DNA of 5,336 nt from the NCBI GenBank assembly GCA_027011025.1, contig JALVAU010000480.1, positions 1-5,336 of the forward strand, given 5' to 3'. The notes beneath the pieces are model-generated. The model was given only the letters and a program-made list of their open reading frames with translations. It ran no database searches and was not told where the DNA came from. The position numbers and the translations under genes are program-made. This DNA comes from Campylobacteraceae bacterium. GTDB taxonomy: Bacteria; Campylobacterota; Campylobacteria; Campylobacterales; Sulfurospirillaceae. Of this stretch, positions 1 to 5,336 are shown one piece after another. Position 1 is the first letter of the stretch. Each line of letters starts with the position of its first letter.

Positions 1-57
1 CTTTTATTTTATTATCCCTTTTGGGTGAAAATATTTATTTTTATATTTAATTTCTTT

Positions 58-66
58 ATTATAGCA
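58..66 (-). promoter_or_regulatory. Candidate extended -10 promoter element pointing out of the window
   Basis: Read on the minus strand, this is an exact TGC-TATAAT, the extended -10 form of a sigma70-type promoter. No good -35 box sits 16-18 nt upstream, which is common in Campylobacterota promoters. It lies just past the terminator that ends the aclBA unit and would start a transcript near position 51, running leftwards off the window. A purine-rich AAGGGA (minus strand, 15-20) follows, but no ATG, GTG or TTG lies in the remaining bases, so any gene would begin beyond the edge. The region is so AT-rich that a chance match is possible. Confidence 0.35.
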
Positions 67-98
67 TTTAAGAGTTACAAATTGATAACGGGATGGAG

Positions 99-128
99 AA
101 AATAGGCTAGATTTTACTAGCCTATTTT
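99..128. terminator. Stem-loop terminator after aclA, probably bidirectional
   Basis: Positions 99-110 (AAAATAGGCTAG) pair perfectly with 117-128 (CTAGCCTATTTT) around the 6-nt loop ATTTTA, giving a 12-bp stem with a GC-containing core. On the minus strand it begins 7 nt after the aclA stop codon and ends in UAUUUU, as expected of an intrinsic terminator closing aclBA. On the plus strand the stem is followed by a longer T run (TTTTTGGTTTTTT), so it could also stop a convergent transcript arriving from the left. The plus-strand T tract is the stronger of the two. Confidence 0.85.
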
Positions 129-135
129 TGGTTTT

Positions 136-1950
136 TTATATTTCTGCGGTTTCTATATCGTAGAGTATATCATCCCATGGATGTCTGTACATAGGCATAT
201 TTAATCTTTTCTCGTCTAAAATATGACCGATAAATCCTATACATCTTCCCAATATAAAGAAGGCATTGAGAGCTCCCGCATCGATAAATGTTCCGATTTC
301 ATCATCATCATAACCTAGCTCTTTCCACATATCAACCATCAAAACTCCGATAGTCCCATCAACATTTAAGATAAGATTGTCTTTTTTGCCTGTTGTCATC
401 TTTTCTATTTCCAAAGCATAATTTAGAACCGGATGAGACGGAAAATAGTCATCGGCATATTTTTTGAGGCCAGAAACTCTTAAATCCGGATTTCTGACAG
501 ATTTAATCCTGTGTCCAATGCCCGGAATTGGAACACCCTGCTTCTTCATATAGGCTAGGAACTCTTTTGGCGAGAGGTTATTGTCATATCCGTACTTAAA
601 GTATTTTGCTGCTCCATCTATCGCGCCACCAAACCTAGGTCCTATCGTTAAAAGTCCTGCTATGAGAGAACTAACAACATCCTTTCCTGCTCTTGCTGTC
701 ACTTTTGCATTGTGTGCCCCACTAACTGCAGGTCCATGGTCTGCTACTGTCTTTAAAACAGTCTCTATAAATTCAACTGCCCACTTTGGATACCTCTTTT
801 TAAACCAAAGAAGACTCATAACATCACCTAGTGAAAAACCTGTATCCGGAGTTGCTACTTTAGATATCGGTATGCCACAATATGTCGCTTCCTCGCCTCT
901 ATCATCACTAATAGTACAGATAAAGTTTCTAGCCTTTCTATTTTTTGGTATAGTTTTTACCTCTGGCTCTTTTATCTCTTCTATGGTACCGTTGGCTCTT
1001 AACTCCTCATATACCTTATGGATAGTTGCTGGTATATCGTTAAATGAATCTGGTACATAAAATCCAGCTTCTCTCATAGCCTTGTTTTTGGCTTCCGCTG
1101 TTTCTCTATCAGCATTTGCACTAGCACCTGCATGACCAAACTGAACTCCGCTTTCAAAGTGCTTGGCGATTGTTCCTATACACCAAGATATGATAGGTTT
1201 TTTAATCTTTCCACTCTTTACAGCTTCGATCACTTTATACTCTTCAGTTCCGCCTACTTCACCAAGTAAAATCATATATTTTACATCTGGATTGCTTTCC
1301 ATTCGTAAAAGATTGTCTATAAAGACTGAACCTACAAATCTATCCCCACCTATGGCAACACCCTCTGCTATACCATCTGCATTTAGAGCGATGATATTGG
1401 ACATCTCATTAAAAAGTCCGCCACTTCTTGTCACAAGTCCGCAACTTCCACATCTATTTAGTTTTGATTTTACTATATTTTCTATAGTTCCACCGATATT
1501 TGCTATCTTAAAAGCTCCTGGAGCAATGGCACCAACAGTTGCCGGTCCGATGATGGTTACACCTTTGTCTCTTGCAGCTTGATTCATAGTTCTAGCGCGT
1601 CTCTCAGGGATACCTTCTGCCGTTACCATGATAGTTTTAAATTGACCATCTAACTCTATGGCTTCCATCACAACATCATAAGCTGTTCTAAATGATCCAA
1701 AGTTTAGCAAAACATCTGCATTTTTATGCTCAGCCACAGCTTCGGGAGTGCTCCTATAAAGAGGTATCATGATCTCTTCGCCACCCCAGAAAAATTTATC
1801 AAATTTTGCACTGCTAGTTGGCGCCACAATTGCAGCGATAGATGGAGTCTCTCTGTCTATCGTAAAATCGTAATCCAACATTCTTTGAATTGCACTTCTA
1901 TTGTTGTTCCAAAATATCGCCTGTGTATCTTTTGTAAATAACTTACTCAT
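136..1950 (-). CDS. aclA: ATP-citrate lyase large (alpha) subunit, AclA
   Basis: Large subunit of ATP-citrate lyase, which with AclB converts citrate, ATP and CoA to acetyl-CoA, oxaloacetate, ADP and phosphate; in autotrophs it drives the reductive TCA cycle. The N-terminal half (about residues 1-325) resembles succinyl-CoA synthetase alpha and carries FGHAGA with His273, the expected phosphohistidine. The C-terminal half (about 340-604) is citrate synthase-like, with ADHGPAVSGAH (His405), GIGHR (His480) and NVDG (Asp531). Their spacing, 75 and 51 residues, equals that of His900, His975 and Asp1026 in human ACLY. Length, 604 residues, fits the large subunit of two-subunit enzymes. The start is the ATG at 1950: GGAG lies 6 nt upstream and the aclB stop is one base away. 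An in-frame ATG at 1962 would add MESE and overlap aclB by 11 nt, but has only a poorly placed AGAGA before it. Stop is TAA. Odd: a CxxC pair (Cys167, Cys170) precedes the TRSGG segment. Function is very secure; start fairly secure. Confidence 0.97.
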   Translation of the reverse strand: MSKLFTKDTQAIFWNNNRSAIQRMLDYDFTIDRETPSIAAIVAPTSSAKFDKFFWGGEEIMIPLYRSTPEAVAEHKNADVLLNFGSFRTAYDVVMEAIELDGQFKTIMVTAEGIPERRARTMNQAARDKGVTIIGPATVGAIAPGAFKIANIGGTIENIVKSKLNRCGSCGLVTRSGGLFNEMSNIIALNADGIAEGVAIGGDRFVGSVFIDNLLRMESNPDVKYMILLGEVGGTEEYKVIEAVKSGKIKKPIISWCIGTIAKHFESGVQFGHAGASANADRETAEAKNKAMREAGFYVPDSFNDIPATIHKVYEELRANGTIEEIKEPEVKTIPKNRKARNFICTISDDRGEEATYCGIPISKVATPDTGFSLGDVMSLLWFKKRYPKWAVEFIETVLKTVADHGPAVSGAHNAKVTARAGKDVVSSLIAGLLTIGPRFGGAIDGAAKYFKYGYDNNLSPKEFLAYMKKQGVPIPGIGHRIKSVRNPDLRVSGLKKYADDYFPSHPVLNYALEIEKMTTGKKDNLILNVDGTIGVLMVDMWKELGYDDDEIGTFIDAGALNAFFILGRCIGFIGHILDEKRLNMPMYRHPWDDILYDIETAEI

Positions 1951-1951
1951 C

Positions 1952-3277
1952 TCACTCTCCATTCTCTAAAGACATTCTTACTATATCTGTTACATGGGTT
2001 TCTGGTCCATAAACTTCCATATAAAGCCCCAATCTATCAGCGGCCTCTTTTATATCTTTTAGACCTTTTTCATAGTTTGGTCCACCACGACGAACATAAA
2101 TCTTAACACCAACATTTTTGAGTTTATCAGCATACTCTTCCAAAGATTGAATGATGCCTGTAAATGTTTTGGCAACATCAGTAAAATTCGCAATTGCCCC
2201 ACCGATTATCAAAATCTTTCCTCTACCTTTTGGATCTTTAAATCTTGTCATCAGATCAAAAATAGTATCAGCATAAAATTTGGTCTCTCCGGTCGTTGGT
2301 CCTCCGCTATACTCGCCATAGTTTGCAAGTTCCGCTACATTGCCACTGAGATCTGCTATTGTATCGGCATAAACAACACTAGCGCCACCACCGGCAACCA
2401 TCGTCCAAATTCTCCCCATAGGATTTAAAATAGTAAGTTTTAGTGAAGCACCACTTTTTGCATCAGCTTCGGATATAGCTTTCTCTTCTTCAGATTGGTC
2501 TTCCATGCCAAAGGCAGTCGGATACTCTATATCTCCCCATGCATCTTCCATCAAGTAGCCGGCAGTATCGTCGAGTCTTGCTACAAGATCAAGTATCGCC
2601 ATCTCGTTATTATCAAGCATAACAAGCGGATTTATCTCAAGATATGCAAAATTCAAATCTCTATAAAATCTAAAGAAATCTATAGCAAAAGATATAAATG
2701 CCTCTTTTTTATCTACCGGAAGGTCCATAGGAGCATTTGCTCTTACCAAATGATCTATATTTGCATCTTGCATATTGATAGGAATCACAACTTCTGTTAC
2801 CTTTTCTTCCCAACCATCTTCTACCTCCATGCCGCCCTCAGTTGACATATAAAGAACATCATCTTCTCCAACAGTAGTAGCTGAAATATAATATTCTTGC
2901 TCTTCACCGTGAGGAGTAAACGGCTCAACGATAAAATGCGTAAGTGTTCCGTGTTGTCCGCTTAAAAGAGTTATGGGATGAGAAATCTTTTCATCTATCC
3001 AACTGGCTGCCACTTCCAAAGAGACATCACCTGGTTTTTTATCTTTAAAAAGAACCAATCCATTCTTTCCTCTTTTTCCAAAAAGCATATCGGGTTTTGC
3101 TACAAGAGGCTCTTGCTTTAGCCACTCAAAACCATGCTCCTCTGCTTTTTTCCTCAATTCATCCCCACTACTGACTAGCACAGATTTAAAACCATAATGA
3201 AACCCACTAAAGTATTTTTCCCAATGTTTTGAGAAAAGTGCTTTTCCATCATATTCACGAATCGCTCTTTGAGCCAT
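1952..3277 (-). CDS. aclB: ATP-citrate lyase small (beta) subunit, AclB
   Basis: Small subunit of ATP-citrate lyase, cytosolic partner of AclA, homologous to succinyl-CoA synthetase beta and to the N-terminal part of eukaryotic ACLY. Residues about 1-240 form an ATP-grasp domain: VAKPDMLFGKRGKNGLV (59-75), VEPFTPH (117-123), and YLEINPLV (212-219) with Glu214 and Asn216 in the metal/nucleotide region. Residues about 275-441 form the citrate-binding CoA-ligase-like domain: GGGASVVYADT (296-306), ELANYGEYSGG (316-326), GGAIANFTDV (359-368) and VRRGGPNYEKG (395-405). Asn364, Thr366 and Arg397 align with human Asn346, Thr348 and Arg379, which contact citrate, with identical spacing. At 441 residues it is somewhat longer than the roughly 400 of Chlorobium AclB. 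The ATG at 3277 has AAAGGA 6 nt upstream. It is first in a two-gene unit with aclA, and its TGA lies one base before the preferred aclA ATG. Confidence 0.97.
   Translation of the reverse strand: MAQRAIREYDGKALFSKHWEKYFSGFHYGFKSVLVSSGDELRKKAEEHGFEWLKQEPLVAKPDMLFGKRGKNGLVLFKDKKPGDVSLEVAASWIDEKISHPITLLSGQHGTLTHFIVEPFTPHGEEQEYYISATTVGEDDVLYMSTEGGMEVEDGWEEKVTEVVIPINMQDANIDHLVRANAPMDLPVDKKEAFISFAIDFFRFYRDLNFAYLEINPLVMLDNNEMAILDLVARLDDTAGYLMEDAWGDIEYPTAFGMEDQSEEEKAISEADAKSGASLKLTILNPMGRIWTMVAGGGASVVYADTIADLSGNVAELANYGEYSGGPTTGETKFYADTIFDLMTRFKDPKGRGKILIIGGAIANFTDVAKTFTGIIQSLEEYADKLKNVGVKIYVRRGGPNYEKGLKDIKEAADRLGLYMEVYGPETHVTDIVRMSLENGE
1955..1960 (-). promoter_or_regulatory. Ribosome binding site that decides the aclA start
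   Basis: GGAGAG on the minus strand, inside the last codons of aclB, has its GGAG core 6 nt before the ATG at 1950. The block GGAGAGTGAGATG differs by one base from the ridA block GGAGAGTGATATG. The rival ATG at 1962 overlaps this site and has no comparable sequence at proper distance. Ribosomes ending at the aclB TGA (1954-1952) would stop next to this start, so coupled translation of the two subunits is likely. Confidence 0.7.
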
Positions 3278-3329
3278 AGCAAATCCTTTAATTTTTCTTA
3301 AATTTTTTTATTACTAAGAATATCTAATT

Positions 3330-3352
3330 ATTGTATCAAATTTTTACTTAAA
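3330..3352 (-). promoter_or_regulatory. Candidate promoter for aclBA
   Basis: The 89-nt gap between the methyltransferase stop and aclB is almost entirely A and T. On the minus strand it holds TTTAAGT (3352-3346), then TTTG (3340-3337), one base, and TACAAT (3335-3330). This order recalls the Campylobacter sigma70 pattern of a TTTAAGT-like upstream block, a T-rich stretch ending in G, and a TATAAT-like -10, although the upstream block sits closer to the -10 than a true -35 box would. Initiation near 3323 would give a leader of about 45 nt. I see no convincing terminator for the upstream genes in the gap, so readthrough into aclB is possible. Confidence 0.4.
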
Positions 3353-3366
3353 AATAATCTAATCTG

Positions 3367-4044
3367 CTATGTTTTAAAGAGTAAAATTTTCTTATCAAAA
3401 TCTCCAAACATAGAAATATCAAAACTTCTTATAAGTTCAAATCCCTCTATATTTTGGAATGTCTCTATATCGTGGTAGTATTGTAGTATCGCATCTGAAA
3501 ATTTTTTATAATATTTATCATCTTTTTCAAATAGCGTAATTTTTGTAGTTAAAATAGTATTTTGAAAATCCGCATCAATAGCTAAAAATTTATCTTCCGT
3601 ATCCTTAAGAAAAAGTCCATCAGCAACATCTTTAAAACCACTTAAGGTATTGATATCTGCCAAAAAATATCCACCTTTTTTTAGCACACTCTTTAAATCA
3701 CTAAAAAAGTCTCTCAAATCAGTTTTAGAGATATAGTTTAATACATCGCCGATGGCTGTCGCGCAACAAAATTGCTCCTCTATATCTTTTAGCTCAATTT
3801 TATCTGCCTCAACACCAAGCAAAGTGGCGATCTTTATCATTTCACTACTTCTATCTATGCCTTTCGCTCTAAACTTAGTATTTTTGAGCCTGCTTAGAAA
3901 TTTGCCATTGCCACAACCTATATCTAAAATGGTCTCTACATGTAGAGACTTTAAGATACAAATATACTCATCATACAGTTTTTCATACTCATCATAAAAG
4001 CCGATTAACGGCTCTATCTTTGCATACAGGTCAAGTGCATTCAC
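3367..4044 (-). CDS. Class I SAM-dependent methyltransferase, substrate unknown
   Basis: A 225-residue soluble protein with a Rossmann-type methyltransferase fold. Motif I is ILDIGCGNGKFL (39-50), the glycine-rich SAM loop; GID (62-64) gives the acidic residue at the end of strand 2 expected to bind the ribose; AIGDVLNYI (97-105) is the motif II region; and LKKGGYFLADINT (121-133) is the post-motif strand. The layout, with DINT after the GG turn, resembles the YqeM-like group of small methyltransferases, but that is a weak resemblance and the substrate cannot be inferred. The start is GTG at 4044, sharing its first G with the ridA TAG stop (TAGTG). It is the only usable start: the frame is closed by an upstream TGA at 4071-4069 with no ATG or TTG between, and no ATG precedes motif I. 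Only a poorly spaced AAAG lies upstream, so coupling to ridA translation is likely. Last gene of the dapE-ridA cluster; stop TAG. No signal peptide or membrane segment. Confidence 0.85.
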   Translation of the reverse strand: MNALDLYAKIEPLIGFYDEYEKLYDEYICILKSLHVETILDIGCGNGKFLSRLKNTKFRAKGIDRSSEMIKIATLLGVEADKIELKDIEEQFCCATAIGDVLNYISKTDLRDFFSDLKSVLKKGGYFLADINTLSGFKDVADGLFLKDTEDKFLAIDADFQNTILTTKITLFEKDDKYYKKFSDAILQYYHDIETFQNIEGFELIRSFDISMFGDFDKKILLFKT

Positions 4045-4415
4045 TACTTTATAGCTATCGCTTCTATCTCAATATCAACATTTAATGGTAATGTCTTTAC
4101 TGCTACTGTTGAACGAGCCGGCTTATGGTCTCCAAAAAATTCTGCATAGATCTTATTTACTTGGGCAAAATCTTCCATATTTGCCAAGAAAATAGTTGTT
4201 TTAACCACTTTTGAGAGTGAACTTCCCGCCTCTTTTAAAACTTCACTTAAATTTGTTAGAACCTGAGTAGCTTGAATCTTTATATCACCCTCTACCAATT
4301 TTCCATCCGGTTTTAGGGCTATTTGCCCTGAAGTAAATATCATATCTCCCAAATCAACAGCTTGCGAATAAGGTCCTATTGCTGAGGGGGCATTTTCAGT
4401 TACAACATAATCCAT
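4044..4415 (-). CDS. ridA: RidA family reactive enamine/imine deaminase
   Basis: A 123-residue member of the RidA/YjgF/UK114 family, close to the usual length of 125-130. Members form cytosolic trimers that hydrolyse reactive 2-aminoacrylate and related enamines released by PLP enzymes, protecting other PLP enzymes from damage. Hallmarks seen are the N-terminal ENAPSAIGPYSQAV (7-20), FTSGQIAL (27-34), VVKTTIFLANMEDFAQVN (70-87) and the C-terminal PARSTVAV then IEIEAIAI. Arg101 corresponds to catalytic Arg105 of E. coli RidA and Glu116 to its Glu120, with the same 15-residue spacing, so this looks like an active deaminase of the RidA subfamily rather than a non-catalytic relative. The ATG at 4415 has AAAGGAG 6 nt upstream, overlapping the dapE stop; the genes are 11 nt apart. 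Its TAG shares one base with the methyltransferase start. Placement beside a lysine-pathway gene fits general amino-acid housekeeping, but no direct functional link is shown. Confidence 0.95.
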   Translation of the reverse strand: MDYVVTENAPSAIGPYSQAVDLGDMIFTSGQIALKPDGKLVEGDIKIQATQVLTNLSEVLKEAGSSLSKVVKTTIFLANMEDFAQVNKIYAEFFGDHKPARSTVAVKTLPLNVDIEIEAIAIK

Positions 4416-4421
4416 ATCACT

Positions 4422-4428
4422 CTCCTTT
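4422..4428 (-). promoter_or_regulatory. Strong ribosome binding site of ridA, overlapping the dapE stop
   Basis: AAAGGAG on the minus strand, 6 nt before the ridA ATG, is a near-ideal Shine-Dalgarno. Its first two bases fall in the dapE TAA codon (4429-4427). This links translation of the two genes and supports a shared transcript. Confidence 0.8.
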
Positions 4429-5336
4429 AGAAATTTTCTATAACTTTATCAAATATTTTCTTTAAATTCTCTACTTCTTCAAACTTGCATCTTTCATTGA
4501 CGGCGTGGATTCTATCGTTGATAACCCCTAACTCTACAGTCTCTACCCCATACTCGGCTAAAAGCCTCGCGTCACTCGTACCACCGCTTGTGCTTAGCTT
4601 TGGTTCTATACTTACCACATCATTTGTGGCATACTTCAGCAATTTTACAATTTTGGAATCTCTGTTGGTTACAAAGGGTTTTGCTCCTTGAAATAGAGTC
4701 AATTTATAGTCTAAATCCTTAAACAAAGAGTCTATATATCTCTCTATATCACTCTTTTTTGTTTTGGTAGAATTTCTTATATTGAACATTATCTTTAGTT
4801 TTGAAGGAGTCACATTTGTCACCTCCATACCACCTCTTATATCTGTTATAACCAATTGGCTTGGAGCAAAATCTTCATCTCCATTATCAAAATAGTGTCC
4901 GGCTAATTTATCTAAAATAGGTGCTATTAGATTTACAGGGTTTATCGATTTTTCAGGATATGCCGCATGTCCTTGTTTTCCAAAAACCTCTAATATTCCA
5001 TTTATGGAGCCTCGTCTGCCTATCTTGATAGTATCTCCAAAAACTTTTTCGCAAGTAGGTTCTGCCACGATAGAAAAATCTGGCAAAAAATCCTTCTCTT
5101 TGAGGTATTTTAATACTTCGATAGTGCCAAACAGAGCATCTCCCTCTTCATCACTTGTCAATATCACACTCAGAGTGCCACTGAAGTTTTTAGCATCTTT
5201 ACAAGCCTGCAAAAAGGCACAAACACCACTCTTCATATCTTGAGAGCCTCTTGCATATATATAGCCATCTTTAGTAATAGGATCAAATGGATCACTATCC
5301 CACCCGTCACCCGGAGGCACAACATCTACATGTCCG
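4427..5336 (-). CDS. dapE: Succinyl-diaminopimelate desuccinylase DapE, 5' end cut off by the window
   Basis: M20-family dizinc amidohydrolase that cleaves N-succinyl-L,L-diaminopimelate to succinate and L,L-diaminopimelate in lysine and peptidoglycan precursor synthesis. About 302 residues are visible of a usual 365-380, so roughly 60-75 N-terminal residues lie beyond the right edge. The frame is open to the edge: the visible part begins [12 protein letters not shown], whose His is the first zinc ligand (His67 of E. coli DapE). The GTG at 5320 is therefore an internal valine, not a start. Numbering from that first Gly: [10 protein letters not shown] (bridging Asp33), TSDEEG (catalytic base Glu63, ligand Glu64), AEPT (Glu92), a lid/dimerisation segment with [22 protein letters not shown] split around Gly-His123, [11 protein letters not shown] (248-258) and NDRIHAVNE with the last zinc ligand His277. 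The Glu64-Glu92 spacing of 28 matches E. coli Glu135-Glu163. Related M20 enzymes such as ArgE are possible, but VVPPGD and SGGTSD favour DapE. First visible gene of the cluster with ridA; stop TAA. Confidence 0.93.
   Translation of the reverse strand, partial: GHVDVVPPGDGWDSDPFDPITKDGYIYARGSQDMKSGVCAFLQACKDAKNFSGTLSVILTSDEEGDALFGTIEVLKYLKEKDFLPDFSIVAEPTCEKVFGDTIKIGRRGSINGILEVFGKQGHAAYPEKSINPVNLIAPILDKLAGHYFDNGDEDFAPSQLVITDIRGGMEVTNVTPSKLKIMFNIRNSTKTKKSDIERYIDSLFKDLDYKLTLFQGAKPFVTNRDSKIVKLLKYATNDVVSIEPKLSTSGGTSDARLLAEYGVETVELGVINDRIHAVNERCKFEEVENLKKIFDKVIENF

Noticed and set aside
16..25. CCCTTTTGGG hairpin near the left edge
   Set aside because: A 3-bp stem is too short to support a function.
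581..1060. Plus-strand open frame of 159 codons antisense to aclA
   Set aside because: It lies wholly within the strongly conserved citrate synthase-like part of aclA, resembles no family I know, and is best explained as a codon-bias shadow.
1163..1582. Plus-strand open frame of 139 codons antisense to aclA
   Set aside because: It overlaps the conserved phosphohistidine and CoA-binding region of aclA; the low-complexity hydrophobic reading is the complement of conserved codons.
2147..2845. Two plus-strand open frames antisense to aclB (2147-2428 and 2495-2845)
   Set aside because: Both are covered by aclB with its conserved motifs, show no family features, and are shadows.
3339..3354. AT-only inverted repeat TTTTTACTTAAAAA as a terminator for the methyltransferase operon
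   Set aside because: The stem contains only A-T pairs with almost no loop and no GC core, so it would not be a stable terminator; it overlaps the candidate promoter.
3752..3997. Plus-strand open frame of 81 codons antisense to the methyltransferase
   Set aside because: It lies within the coding sequence of the SAM-binding motif region and has no features of its own.
4427..5320. DapE starting at the GTG at 5320
   Set aside because: The frame stays open to the window edge and the preceding codons encode GHVDV, containing the first zinc ligand, so the gene is truncated by the window rather than starting there.
1..5336. CRISPR array, insertion sequence, tRNA or rRNA gene, phage or defence genes
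   Set aside because: No repeated spacer-sized units, terminal inverted repeats, transposase motifs or tRNA-like folds were seen; coding sequence of known metabolic families fills nearly all of the window.

Overview
The window looks like a stretch of chromosome from a low-GC, chemolithoautotrophic member of the Campylobacterota (Epsilonproteobacteria). The evidence is an AT-rich sequence with very AT-rich intergenic gaps, closely packed genes, and a two-gene ATP-citrate lyase of the kind found in autotrophic members of that group (Sulfurimonas, Sulfurovum, Nautilia and relatives). The genus cannot be fixed from the sequence alone. All five recognisable genes lie on the minus strand, so they are transcribed from high to low coordinates.

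The first cluster in transcription order runs from the right edge to 3367: a 5'-truncated dapE (4427-5336, cut by the window edge), ridA (4044-4415) and a class I SAM-dependent methyltransferase of unknown substrate (3367-4044). dapE and ridA are 11 nt apart, and the ridA Shine-Dalgarno overlaps the dapE stop codon. The ridA stop codon and the methyltransferase GTG start share one base. The three therefore read as one operon, joining a lysine/diaminopimelate biosynthetic step to an enamine/imine deaminase and an uncharacterised methyltransferase.

An 89-nt AT-rich gap (3278-3366) with a candidate Campylobacterota-type promoter separates this from the second cluster, aclB (1952-3277) then aclA (136-1950). 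These encode the small and large subunits of ATP-citrate lyase, which cleaves citrate to acetyl-CoA and oxaloacetate in the reductive TCA cycle of CO2 fixation. Every catalytic residue I could place by comparison with human ACLY is present, so the enzyme should be active. The likely aclA start is codon 5 of its longest reading frame, just after the aclB stop.

A perfect 12-bp stem-loop (99-128) with T runs on both sides follows aclA and closes the unit. Beyond it, about 98 nt of AT-rich sequence carries an exact extended -10 motif pointing out of the window and a short open frame on the plus strand. No complete gene is visible there.

I found no mobile element, CRISPR array, RNA gene or defence system. 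The window is mainly well-conserved metabolism. The points worth a second look are a CxxC pair in AclA, the unassigned methyltransferase, a shared ribosome-binding context, and the left-edge sequence.
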